Below are positions 26,906 through 35,392 of a stretch of 43,598 nucleotides of DNA, in pieces. The position numbers were made by a program, and so were the translations under genes. How positions within the stretch are numbered: the stretch's first letter is position 1; the number at the start of each line of letters is the position of its first letter. The stretch is from Pseudomonadota bacterium. GTDB lineage: Bacteria > Desulfobacterota > Desulfobulbia > Desulfobulbales > JAGXFP01. The stretch spans positions 1 through 43,598 of the forward strand of contig JAHJIQ010000056.1 in assembly GCA_018823285.1 (NCBI GenBank). Reading direction: 5' to 3'. Under the pieces are notes generated by a model that was given only the letters and a program-made list of their open reading frames with translations, had not been told where the DNA came from and searched no databases.

Positions 26906-28347
26906 ACCGAAAGAGAGGTGTCGATACCACCCATTAACTCTTTGTGGGCCTCCAATACAGGCGCAACAACTTCATCGAGATATTCCTCGGTTTGCCTGCC
27001 GGCCCTGCCGGTGAATTCGCTGCCATCGCCAACAAGCATGGAGAGTTCCTCAAGATCGAATGGTATCGCGGGGTCGTTGGCGAGTCTTTGCAGGAGATCG
27101 TTTTCAAGGCCTTCTTCTTTGACGGCTCGACCCGCCTCAACCGAATGAACCTTGACGACCTCGTGCATTTCCTGGCGGCTTTTCCCTCGTTCCACGCTGG
27201 CCATGAGAATTTTTTCTGTTGCCATAAAGGGCAGTTCCTGGAGAAGATGTTTTTTGATCTGCTTCGGGTAGACAACCATATCGCTCGAAATGTTAAGGTA
27301 TAACTTTAACACCGCGTCAGTCAGCAGGAAGGCCTGGGGGATATCCATGCGTCGGATTGCGGAGTCATCAAGGGTTCTTTCAAACCATTGGTTGGCGTAG
27401 GTGGCTGAGAAATCGGCGGTCAGCCCCATCAGTTTACGGGAGAGCCCCGTCATTCGCTCGGAGCGCATCGGGTTTCGTTTGTAAGCCATGGCTGAACTGC
27501 CCACCTGGTTTTTAGCAAACGGCTCTTCCTGGACCTTGAGGTTGGAGAGAAGGCGTAGGTCGACAGCAAATTTGTGGGCTGAAGCGCCAATTCCAGCGAG
27601 GGTTTCGGCTATTTTCATATCAAGTTTTCTGGTATAAGTTTGACCTGTCACTGCAAAAACATCGGAAAAACCAAGCTTTGATGCAACAAGTTCATCCAGT
27701 TTTCTAACCTTGTCATGATCGCCCTTGAACAGTTCGATGTAGGTGGCCTGGGTGCCGACGGTGCCCTTGGCGCCTCTGGCTTTGATCTGTGAGGCCAGGT
27801 GATTCAGGTAGTCCAGATCCATCAACAGATCCTGGATGTACAGGGTGTGCCTCTTTCCTACAGTGGTCGGTTGCGCCGGCTGGTAATGCGTGTAGCCGAG
27901 TGTTGCCAGGTCCTTGTGTTTGCGGCAAAAAACAGCAAGGTTGCTGATGGTGTTCAGCAGGGATTTCTTGATCAGCGCAAGGGCATTTCTCTGGAGGATC
28001 AGGTCAGTGTTGCAGCCGACGAACTGAGAGGTTGCCCCCAGATGGATGATTGGCTCGGCGGTTGGGCATTTGAGCCCGTAAGCGTAAACATGGGCCATGA
28101 CATCATGGCGGATTTCTTTTTCCTTTGCAGCGGCAGCCTGAAAGTCAATATCGTCAAGATTGGCTTTCAGTTCGGCAATCATTTCGGGCTTGATGATGTC
28201 AGTCAAGCCCAGCTCGTATTGTGCTTCAGCCAGAGCCAGCCAGCATTTGCGCCAGGTTCTGATCCTGTTGCGCTCGGAAAATATTTTCTGCATCTCCGGG
28301 CTTGTATATCTGCTTACCAGCGGCTCCTGGTATATATCGCGGTCCAT
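26902..28347 (-). CDS. purB: Adenylosuccinate lyase
   Basis: The start at 28347 follows AGGAG and gives MDRDIYQEPL; the frame extends to 28401 but that start is poor. The 481-residue enzyme splits SAICAR and adenylosuccinate, releasing fumarate, in purine synthesis. The fumarase/aspartase signature appears as GSSAMAYKRNPMRSER (Ala for the usual Pro), and HLGATSQFVGCNTD and YTHYQPAQPTT are substrate-site regions. The early YTSPEM matches the longer, eukaryote-like PurB group of about 480 residues rather than the 430-residue B. subtilis type. It heads the run purB-DUF4911-tolC-miaB. Confidence 0.95.
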   Translation of the reverse strand: MDRDIYQEPLVSRYTSPEMQKIFSERNRIRTWRKCWLALAEAQYELGLTDIIKPEMIAELKANLDDIDFQAAAAKEKEIRHDVMAHVYAYGLKCPTAEPIIHLGATSQFVGCNTDLILQRNALALIKKSLLNTISNLAVFCRKHKDLATLGYTHYQPAQPTTVGKRHTLYIQDLLMDLDYLNHLASQIKARGAKGTVGTQATYIELFKGDHDKVRKLDELVASKLGFSDVFAVTGQTYTRKLDMKIAETLAGIGASAHKFAVDLRLLSNLKVQEEPFAKNQVGSSAMAYKRNPMRSERMTGLSRKLMGLTADFSATYANQWFERTLDDSAIRRMDIPQAFLLTDAVLKLYLNISSDMVVYPKQIKKHLLQELPFMATEKILMASVERGKSRQEMHEVVKVHSVEAGRAVKEEGLENDLLQRLANDPAIPFDLEELSMLVGDGSEFTGRAGRQTEEYLDEVVAPVLEAHKELMGGIDTSLSV

Positions 28348-28543
28348 TTTTTCTCCTGTTAACTGTCTATGCTTGCGAAATTCAATAGCTTGGTGAGGCA
28401 TGCTTTCAGAGTCAAAAAACCTTTACCAGAATTCTCATAAAAATGCATGGCTAACCAGTTCATCGGATTTAATTGATCCAGGGCCTGTTTGTGCAATGTC
28501 GCATAATGTATATTATGTATAATGAAATAAAGATATCGGTAAT

Positions 28544-30301
28544 TCAATTACTTGTGTTGAAAACCTCCGCATCTTCGATCCTCGCCTCCCAATTCGAAAT
28601 GCCACGAAATTCATTTAAAGTTATTTTATAGGCCAGGTTTATGGAACTCCGGGAAGTCAGATTACTGAAAAGATCCGCCTTGCCGAACCCGACACTGTTT
28701 ACCGAAACAGACTCTCCTTCATACCGGAGACGGATTGATCCATTCCCGATTCCTTTAATATCTTTCAAATGACCGGCGTCAAAGGAACAACAAAAGATCG
28801 GTTGTGGATTATCAAAACCAAATGGCTCCATTTTTTTATAGGTATCAAGGAATGCCGGATCAAATACGTCTTCAAAAGAGGCTCTGAGGTCAACGGTCAA
28901 TGGCGGTTTCAGTTCACGGTCCTGCAGCTGCCGGTGGACCAGTTCGTGAAATCTCTCCCTGAACAGATCGATGTTCTCTTCATGTATCGAAATCCCGACT
29001 GCTGCCTTGTGCCCTCCGAATCTAATGAGCATCTCAGACATATTTTCAAGTATGGTGTGGATGTCGAGACCGGAGACCGACCTGCCGGAACCCGTCGCCG
29101 TCCCGTCTTCTTCAATGGTAAAGAGAATGGTCGGATGGTCATATTTGCTGACCATTCTGGAAGCAACAAGTCCCAACATGCCTTTGTGCCAATTCCGACT
29201 GGCCAGAACCAGCCCCCTTTCACCTCCGGCAAGCTGCTGATCAGCCGCAACACAGGCGTCGGCGAAAATCTCATCCGAGATGGAACGCCTCTGCTGATTG
29301 GCCTCTTCCAGAAGCGATGCATTTCCTTCTGCCGCTAAGGGGTTTTCCGCCATTAAGAGTTCAAGGGCCACCAATGGGGTTCCGATTCTTCCCGCAGCAT
29401 TTAATCGAGGCGCCAGGTGAAATGAGATGGATTCCGCAGATACTGAACCGGGGGTGATGTTTGCTTTTTTCAGAAGAGCTTTTATCCCCGGCCTTGGTGA
29501 GTTTCTGATCATTTCCAGACCTGCTTTCACCAGAATGCGGTTTGCTCCGGTTAAAGGGACCATGTCAGCCACCGTCCCGATAGCGACCAGGTCAAGATAT
29601 TCCTTGAGATTGGGCTGTCGTTCGTCCTGCCAACAGCCGATTTCCTTCAATCGTGCCCGCAGCCCGGCAATCAGGTAAAATGCAACCCCTACCCCGGCAA
29701 GATCGGTGAAAGGAAAGGCGCATTCCGGCAGGTGCGGGTTGATGACGGCATCTGCTTCAGGGATGGTTTCCGAGGGGCGATGGTGGTCGGTAATGATCAC
29801 CGAATAGCCCATCGCTCTGGCTTCGTCAACTTCCTGATGATTTGAAATGCCGCAGTCGACCGTCACCAGGAGCATGCCGTTCGCCCCGTCCGGAGAATAC
29901 CTGTTTTTCAATTCTGCCAGGGCTTTGCGATTGAGGCTGTATCCTTCCGTCAATCTGTCGGGAATGTAGCTCGAACAGCGAAATCCGGCGTGTTTCATAA
30001 ATGTTGCCAGCAACGCGGTTGCGGTGGTTCCATCTGCATCATAATCCCCATATATGACTACTTGAATTTTCCGTTCGAGAGCATTAATCAGCAGGTCGAG
30101 TGCAGGTTTTAAACCATGCAGGGTGTCCGGTACCGGGAGTTGGGCGAGTGTTGGGTTGAGGAAAATCCGGGCAGCTTCGCCTGTTATTCCTCGAAGGGCA
30201 AGGAGTTTTTCGGCAAGAGAAGGGAGAGCGCTGTCCGCACCCGCCTCGGGCAGATCATCCACATGATCCGCAAGTATTTTCCAGTTTCCGGAGTGACTCA
30301 T
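28544..30301 (-). CDS. recJ: Single-stranded-DNA-specific exonuclease
   Basis: A 585-residue 5'-3' exonuclease of the DHH family, used in recombination and mismatch repair. The metal-binding motifs VIYGDYDADGTTA (about 82-95), VTVDCGISNH and VIITDHHRPSE are present, then LAPRLNAAGRIG, the DHHA1-domain RFGGHKAAVG and a C-terminal OB-like domain. The length is normal. The ATG overlaps the pgsA stop (ATGA), giving the tightly coupled set miaA-pgsA-recJ. Confidence 0.95.
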   Translation of the reverse strand: MSHSGNWKILADHVDDLPEAGADSALPSLAEKLLALRGITGEAARIFLNPTLAQLPVPDTLHGLKPALDLLINALERKIQVVIYGDYDADGTTATALLATFMKHAGFRCSSYIPDRLTEGYSLNRKALAELKNRYSPDGANGMLLVTVDCGISNHQEVDEARAMGYSVIITDHHRPSETIPEADAVINPHLPECAFPFTDLAGVGVAFYLIAGLRARLKEIGCWQDERQPNLKEYLDLVAIGTVADMVPLTGANRILVKAGLEMIRNSPRPGIKALLKKANITPGSVSAESISFHLAPRLNAAGRIGTPLVALELLMAENPLAAEGNASLLEEANQQRRSISDEIFADACVAADQQLAGGERGLVLASRNWHKGMLGLVASRMVSKYDHPTILFTIEEDGTATGSGRSVSGLDIHTILENMSEMLIRFGGHKAAVGISIHEENIDLFRERFHELVHRQLQDRELKPPLTVDLRASFEDVFDPAFLDTYKKMEPFGFDNPQPIFCCSFDAGHLKDIKGIGNGSIRLRYEGESVSVNSVGFGKADLFSNLTSRSSINLAYKITLNEFRGISNWEARIEDAEVFNTSN

Positions 30302-30849
30302 GCCTGATCAGACTCTTCATTGATCCGATCATACAGCCGGAAGCCGATAATGATATACCTGGTGCCGGAGATGGCGGTCATCAGGGCGGTGACAAGCATC
30401 AGGTATGCACCGAAACGGGAGTCGGCAGCCGCATGATTATAGGCCAGCAGATAGACAACCGTGGACATCTGGAAGAATGTTGTGATCTTGCTGTCGATAG
30501 TGGGTTTGATGTCGGGGAAACGGTCGTAGGCAGATAATACGGCGAGCCCGGACAGGATAATGACGTCCCGGCTGACGATCATCACCGCAAGCCAGACCGG
30601 AACGAAATGATAGACGGAGAGAATGATATACGCTGTCGTTAAAAGAAGTTTGTCTGCAAGGGGGTCAAGGAAGGCTCCCAACGAGGTTTTCTGTTTAAAG
30701 GCCCTGGCGATGAAGCCGTCGACCCCGTCACTGATGACGGCAATCACAAACACCACCAGTGCGTGGCCATGCTTCCCGGCAAGAAGAAAAATGACCATTA
30801 CCGGTACGAGAATGATTCTAATGAGGGTGATCAGGTTTGGTAAGTTCAT
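30298..30849 (-). CDS. pgsA: CDP-diacylglycerol-glycerol-3-phosphate 3-phosphatidyltransferase
   Basis: A 183-residue inner-membrane enzyme that makes phosphatidylglycerol phosphate from CDP-diacylglycerol and glycerol 3-phosphate. The CDP-alcohol phosphatidyltransferase motif D-G-x2-A-R-x8-G-x3-D-x3-D is seen in DGFIAR then GAFLDPLADK (about 43-66). About five membrane segments are present. The opening MNLPNLITLIRIILVP is typical of PgsA. It overlaps miaA upstream and recJ downstream by four bases each. Confidence 0.92.
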   Translation of the reverse strand: MNLPNLITLIRIILVPVMVIFLLAGKHGHALVVFVIAVISDGVDGFIARAFKQKTSLGAFLDPLADKLLLTTAYIILSVYHFVPVWLAVMIVSRDVIILSGLAVLSAYDRFPDIKPTIDSKITTFFQMSTVVYLLAYNHAAADSRFGAYLMLVTALMTAISGTRYIIIGFRLYDRINEESDQA

Positions 30850-31817
30850 TGCTGTTCGATAAATTTCGTAATGGTAGTCAGGATTTCATCGGATTGCACG
30901 GGGCTGAACCACTTGATTTCATGATCCCTGTTGAACCAGGTGAATTGTCTTTTGGCATAATGACGGGTATCCCGTGCGAGATTCTCAACGGTCTCATCAA
31001 GATTCCAGGCGCCGACAAGATACTCCGTAACATGTTTGTAACCTATTGACTGCATGGATTTGAGGTCAGCGGAGTAACCTTTTGCAAGCAAACCTTCCAC
31101 TTCCTCAATCAGGCCTGATTCGATCATGGCCTTCGCCCTTTTGTTGATTCTCTCATAGAGCTTCTCCCGATCAGTTGCAAGGCCGATTTTAAGAGTGTTT
31201 CTTCGTCCCTGCGAGGGGTTGTTGTGTTGCCTGGTCAGATGTTCAGACCAGGTTATACCGGTGCTTTCAAATATTTCAATCGCTCTTGCCATTCTTGATC
31301 TGTCGTTTCTGTGGATTCGGGCTGCGGAAAGAGGATCGATCTGTTCAAGATAGTTGTGGAGTCTTGCTCTCCCCTCTTCATCGGCAAGCTCCCCGAGAAG
31401 TTTCTTTCTGATTGGTTCCTGGTCGCTTTTTCCCTGCGCCACCTGGTCCGGAATATCAAAGAGGCCGTTTTCAAATGCCTTGAGATAGAGACCTGTTCCA
31501 CCGGTGAGGAGGGGCAATTTCCCCTCAGCAATGATCTTTTGGCTGGCCTCTCCGGCATCACTTACGAAGCGTTGCACGTTATATTCGTCATCAGGATCAA
31601 CTATGTCAACCAGATGATGTTTAACAATCTGCTGTTCTTCCCGGGTCGGTTTGGCGGTGCCGATGTCCATGTAACGGTAAACCTGCATCGAATCCACACT
31701 GACAATTTCTGCATCAAGGAGAGAAGAAATCCGCAGAACGAGATCTGTTTTTCCCACCGCCGTGGGGCCCACAATGGCAATAAGCGGATTGTCTGTTCTA
31801 TGTTCTTCCGGGTGCAT
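30846..31817 (-). CDS. miaA: tRNA dimethylallyltransferase
   Basis: A 323-residue enzyme that transfers a dimethylallyl group to N6 of A37 in tRNAs reading UNN codons. The P-loop GPTAVGKTDL lies near residue 16, the substrate motif DSMQVYRYMDIGTAKPT near 41, and TGGTGLYLKA near 105. The C-terminal YAKRQFTWFNRD is diagnostic. It supplies the substrate for MiaB, encoded on the same strand 5.6 kb away. It leads the coupled set miaA-pgsA-recJ. Confidence 0.95.
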   Translation of the reverse strand: MHPEEHRTDNPLIAIVGPTAVGKTDLVLRISSLLDAEIVSVDSMQVYRYMDIGTAKPTREEQQIVKHHLVDIVDPDDEYNVQRFVSDAGEASQKIIAEGKLPLLTGGTGLYLKAFENGLFDIPDQVAQGKSDQEPIRKKLLGELADEEGRARLHNYLEQIDPLSAARIHRNDRSRMARAIEIFESTGITWSEHLTRQHNNPSQGRRNTLKIGLATDREKLYERINKRAKAMIESGLIEEVEGLLAKGYSADLKSMQSIGYKHVTEYLVGAWNLDETVENLARDTRHYAKRQFTWFNRDHEIKWFSPVQSDEILTTITKFIEQQ

Positions 31818-31997
31818 CAGATAAAAATCCAGGCAGAGATCAGGTTTCGATCGGCAAACAACCGTACAATAATTTCAAAGAAGTCAGTTTGTGATATTAA
31901 CAGCCTGAACACGGCCCAACAAGATTTAAAAAAAAGGGGGAAAGAGGGGCAGGATGATAGAAGAACAGCGCAGACCAGGGAACATATCTTAAAGAGG

Positions 31998-32387
31998 CTA
32001 TTTCCCCCAGCGATCGAGGCGTTCAAAGGCAAGTTTTGCCGCCATGAAGAGCATTTCAAGCTTGACCGGTTTGGTGAAATAATCATCGAAACCGGCTTCC
32101 CGGCAGTCGGAAAGCTCAAACAGGGTCGCATAAGCAGTCATGGCGAAAATGCATGCCAGAGGATGATCGACCCTGATCTGCCTGCAGAGTTCCAGCCCGT
32201 CCATGCTTCCCGGCAATTTAAGGTCCAGAAAAAAAACTTTTATATCCGGAGTAAGCTGTTTCAGGGCATCATCACCATCTTTAGCGCAAACCGTTTCATA
32301 TCCCTGCGTGGAAAATGCCTTGTCAAGCATATCTCTGATGACCTTTTCATCATCAACGATCATGACTTTTTTATTCATATTCTTCAC
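31998..32387 (-). CDS. Stand-alone response-regulator receiver
   Basis: A 129-residue CheY-like receiver with MIVDDE (acid pocket), FFLDLKLPGSMDG (phospho-acceptor Asp in FLDLK), FAMTAYAT (Thr) and FTKPVK (Lys). There is no output domain. The start is a GTG overlapping the stop of the upstream receiver-HisKA gene (GTGA); an ATG three codons in is an alternative. Translational coupling suggests the two exchange phosphate. Confidence 0.85.
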   Translation of the reverse strand: MKNMNKKVMIVDDEKVIRDMLDKAFSTQGYETVCAKDGDDALKQLTPDIKVFFLDLKLPGSMDGLELCRQIRVDHPLACIFAMTAYATLFELSDCREAGFDDYFTKPVKLEMLFMAAKLAFERLDRWGK

Positions 32388-33097
32388 TCTCGGGATTTTT
32401 TTCCTTTATCACTCGACTCATCAAGATCAATGATATTGGTACTTCCAAGATAAGGCTTTGTTTTGTTTCTGGTGAGGCTCATCAGCTTGTGGGTAATATT
32501 GCCCATCCGTTCAGCCTGTTCACTGATGATTGTCGCCTGACGGAATATCTTGCTGTCTTCCCGGCAACCCATCTTCAGCAGATCGGCATACCCCATGATT
32601 GCGTGTAATGGTTGGTTCAGTTCATGACAAATGGCACCGGCCAGCTCGATAATGCTCTTGAATTTCTCATCCTCGAGCAACTGTTCTTTCATTTGTTTGT
32701 TGGTCAGCGCAGAACCTAAGCGGGCCAGAAGCTCAACTCTGCTGATCGGTTTGCATAAATAATCCGTGCATCCGGAGGCGAAAGCTTTTTCCAGAATCTC
32801 ATCTTCATTGTCGGCAGTCATGAAAATCACCGGAATCTCACTGGTGATGCTGTTTTTTTTCAGCTTCATGCAAGTCTTGATACCATCAGGGTCAGGCATG
32901 TTGATATCAAGAAGAATGAGATCTGGCTTGTTTTTCTTCGCTTTCTCAAGGCAGTCTCTGCCCGAAAGCGAGGTCAGAACCCTGTAGCCTTCATCTTTTA
33001 GAACATCTTCGACGATATCAAGGCTGATCTGCTCATCATCAACGACCAGAACAGAAGTTCCCGCTTCTTTGCAACTCTTGTCCATGTGATTTCCCAA
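32384..33097 (-). CDS. Receiver-HisKA protein lacking the ATPase domain
   Basis: The 237-residue protein starts with a receiver domain (VLVVDDEQ, LILLDINMPDPDG, IFMTAD, LCKPIS). A dimerisation/phosphotransfer helix pair follows, with the kinase H-box AGAICHELNQPLHAIMGYADLL at about 155-176 and a second helix to about 215. It then ends with no HATPase_c domain (no N, G1 or G2 boxes) and a basic tail. It could accept phosphate from another kinase or pass it on, but cannot phosphorylate itself from ATP. A truncated hybrid kinase is the alternative reading; no HATPase-like reading frame follows downstream. Confidence 0.75.
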   Translation of the reverse strand: MGNHMDKSCKEAGTSVLVVDDEQISLDIVEDVLKDEGYRVLTSLSGRDCLEKAKKNKPDLILLDINMPDPDGIKTCMKLKKNSITSEIPVIFMTADNEDEILEKAFASGCTDYLCKPISRVELLARLGSALTNKQMKEQLLEDEKFKSIIELAGAICHELNQPLHAIMGYADLLKMGCREDSKIFRQATIISEQAERMGNITHKLMSLTRNKTKPYLGSTNIIDLDESSDKGKKSRE

Positions 33098-33198
33098 AGG
33101 AACACCTGCCTTAATGTTCTAACAGACCATAACATCTGATTTAATCACAATAAAAGAAAACAAGTCCAATAAAAAAACACTTTCAGGAGTGACGGCCC

Positions 33199-33213
33199 AC
33201 CATAATTTATGGT
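33199..33213. promoter_or_regulatory. 15-base inverted repeat between divergent genes
   Basis: ACCATAA-T-TTATGGT is a perfect inverted repeat in the 327-base gap between the receiver-HisKA gene (minus) and serC (plus). It is a possible operator for either side. No other evidence. Confidence 0.3.
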
Positions 33214-33332
33214 AAATAGCCTCGCAATAGATTATCCATTAATGTTTCGGTTCGGAGATCGAATACATCTGTAAGCAAGCTGACACGATCCCCTGCTTTA
33301 TGATCTGGAATATACATTGTCCCATTCTGGAG

Positions 33333-33380
33333 GGAGTTGACTCCGGAGGGGTTGGATAACCCACGTCCGGTCATACCGGA
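33333..33380 (+). promoter_or_regulatory. Three consecutive hairpins in the serC leader
   Basis: Short perfect stems follow one another: GGAG-TTGA-CTCC (33333-33344), GGGTT-GGAT-AACCC (33349-33362) and TCCGGT-CAT-ACCGGA (33366-33380). They end 45 bases before the serC start, itself preceded by AGGAGG. They may form a structured 5' leader, but no known riboswitch class is recognised. Confidence 0.35.
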
Positions 33381-33424
33381 ATATCTGTTCATAACAACAT
33401 AAAGCATTTCCACAGGAGGATAAA

Positions 33425-34507
33425 ATGCCTGAAAGAATTTTCAACTTCAGCGCCGGACCGGGAACATTGCCGGTTGAGGTGCTTAAACAGGCCGCCAGGG
33501 ATATTGTCAATTTCAACGATACCGGGATCGGCCTTATCGAAATGAGCCATCGCAGCAAGGGTTTCATGGCGGTTGCGGCAGAGGCGGAGGCCTCGCTGCG
33601 AGAAATCATGTCTATCCCGGACAATTTCAAGGTCCTCTTTCTTCAGGGCGGGGCTTCCACCCAGTTTGCCATGGTTCCCATGAATCTGCTGGCGCAGGGT
33701 AAAAGGGGCGTCTATCTGAATACCGGAACCTGGTCCAAAAAAGCGATCAAGGAAGGGAAATTGTTCGGCGAAGTCGAGGTTGCCTACTCTTCAGAGAAGG
33801 ATAACTTCAACCATGTCCCCGGTGCCGGTGATTACAAGGTCACTCCGGGTGCCGAATACCTTTACTTTGTTTCCAACAACACCATTTTCGGCACTCAGTT
33901 TCATACCTTTCCGAAAACCGACAGCTATCTTGTCTGTGACATGTCATCAGACATCCTGTCCCGCCCCGTGGATTTTTCCTCATTCGGGCTGATCTTTGCC
34001 GGCGCCCAGAAAAACATGGGGCCGGCAGGGTGCGCCGTTGTCATTATCCGTGAGGATCTCCTGGACCGGGTTCCTGAAAACACCCCGACCATGTTCAAGT
34101 ACAAAACCCATGCGGAAACGGATTCCATGTTCAATACCCCGCCCTGCTTTGCGATTTATACCATCGGGCTGGTTCTGAAATGGCTCAAGGGGCTTGGCGG
34201 AATACCCGTCATGGAAAAAATGAACCGGGAAAAGGCCGGCATTCTTTATGACGCCATTGACTCTACGGATTTCTACAGAGGGCATGCTTTAAAGGAGTCC
34301 CGCTCCTTTATGAACATCACCTTCAACCTGCCGACCCCGGAACTGGAAGCTGCTTTCATCAAGGAAGCGACCTCCCGAGGCTTCGATGGTCTAAAGGGGC
34401 ATCGTTCAGTCGGCGGTTGCCGGGCCTCGATCTACAATGCTTTTCCCCGGGACGGTGTTGAAAAGCTTGTCGATTTTATGCGGGAGTTTGAAAGAAAAAA
34501 CGGCTGA
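33425..34507 (+). CDS. serC: Phosphoserine aminotransferase
   Basis: A 360-residue PLP enzyme that converts 3-phosphohydroxypyruvate to phosphoserine for serine synthesis. The opening RIFNFSAGPGTLPVEVL is diagnostic; IEMSHRSKGF and FLQGGASTQFAMVPMNL follow. The PLP lysine is in AGAQKNMGPAG, and the C-terminal GHRSVGGCRASIYNA is typical. A good AGGAGG site precedes the ATG. It leads a plus-strand run with two radical SAM genes (next start three bases later). Confidence 0.95.
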   Translation: MPERIFNFSAGPGTLPVEVLKQAARDIVNFNDTGIGLIEMSHRSKGFMAVAAEAEASLREIMSIPDNFKVLFLQGGASTQFAMVPMNLLAQGKRGVYLNTGTWSKKAIKEGKLFGEVEVAYSSEKDNFNHVPGAGDYKVTPGAEYLYFVSNNTIFGTQFHTFPKTDSYLVCDMSSDILSRPVDFSSFGLIFAGAQKNMGPAGCAVVIIREDLLDRVPENTPTMFKYKTHAETDSMFNTPPCFAIYTIGLVLKWLKGLGGIPVMEKMNREKAGILYDAIDSTDFYRGHALKESRSFMNITFNLPTPELEAAFIKEATSRGFDGLKGHRSVGGCRASIYNAFPRDGVEKLVDFMREFERKNG

Positions 34508-34510
34508 AAA

Positions 34511-35380
34511 GTGCACTACGAAGGAAACATCATCCGCCCGCCCAGTGAGGCCGACAGCATCATCCTCCAGGTGACCGTCGGCTGTTCGCATAACAGATGT
34601 TCCTTCTGCGGCACCTATCGTGGCGAGTTGTTCCGGCTCAAAAAAGAAGAAACAATCCTTGAAGATATTGAGTTTGCAGCACGATACTGTGGTCGGCAGA
34701 AGAGGGTTTTTCTGGCCGATGGAGATGTCTTAAGCCTGCCGCAGAGAAAACTGGTACACCTCTTTTCCCTGATCCGGGAAAAACTGCCTTTTGTCAACCG
34801 GATCGCTCTCTATGGAAATGCCAAAAACATTATCCGGAAAAGTCAGGATGAACTGGCCGAACTGAAAGAACTGGGGTTGGCCCGGGTGTATATGGGCCTT
34901 GAAAGCGGCAACAACCAAACGCTTCAGGCCATCAACAAGGGTGTTGATGCCGAAACGCTGATCCGGGCCGGGAAAATGATCCGCGCCGCCGACCTGTTTC
35001 TCTCGGTTACGGTTCTCCTCGGTGTTGCCGGTAAAGACCGCTCTTGTGAACACGCCAGGGATACCGGCAAGGTGATCAGTGCCATGGAACCCAGTCAGGT
35101 CGGGGTTCTCACCCTGATGCTGCTGCCGGGGACGCCCTTGTCCGATGACGCAGCTTCCGGCAGATTTTCACTCCCTGACAAATCAGGTTTACTCGCCGAG
35201 CTTGCGCTTATTGTAAAGAATATTGATCTGCATCAGGTACAGTTTCAGGCCAATCACGCCTCAAATTATCTGCCGGTCAATTGTCGTTTGCCGCGGGACC
35301 GGGAGAAGGTCCTGGCGGCTATTGAAATGGCGCAAACTGGTGCCATCTCCTTAAAACCTGAATATCTGCGGGCCCTGTGA
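34511..35380 (+). CDS. Radical SAM protein of unknown substrate (CX4CX2C)
   Basis: The 289-residue protein starts at a GTG three bases after the serC stop. The cluster motif near residue 25 reads CSHNRCSFC, a CX4CX2C spacing rather than the usual CX3CX2C. A radical SAM barrel follows, with FLADGDVLSLP, YGNAKNI and YMGLESGNNQTL as conserved-looking strands. The N-terminus (EGNIIRPPSEADSIILQVT) matches a group of small Elp3/HemN-like radical SAM proteins common in anaerobes. There is no obvious accessory cluster domain. Coupling with serC and rlmN does not reveal the substrate. Confidence 0.75.
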   Translation: MHYEGNIIRPPSEADSIILQVTVGCSHNRCSFCGTYRGELFRLKKEETILEDIEFAARYCGRQKRVFLADGDVLSLPQRKLVHLFSLIREKLPFVNRIALYGNAKNIIRKSQDELAELKELGLARVYMGLESGNNQTLQAINKGVDAETLIRAGKMIRAADLFLSVTVLLGVAGKDRSCEHARDTGKVISAMEPSQVGVLTLMLLPGTPLSDDAASGRFSLPDKSGLLAELALIVKNIDLHQVQFQANHASNYLPVNCRLPRDREKVLAAIEMAQTGAISLKPEYLRAL

Positions 35381-35392
35381 ACCCTGAGCAGC

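Noticed and set aside
31311..32453. 380-residue reading frame on the plus strand
   Set aside because: Antisense to miaA and a receiver gene, which are clearly real; no family motif.
33207..33413. 68-residue minus-strand reading frame before serC
   Set aside because: No ribosome binding site, no recognised family, and it covers the hairpin-rich leader of serC. It cannot be fully excluded.
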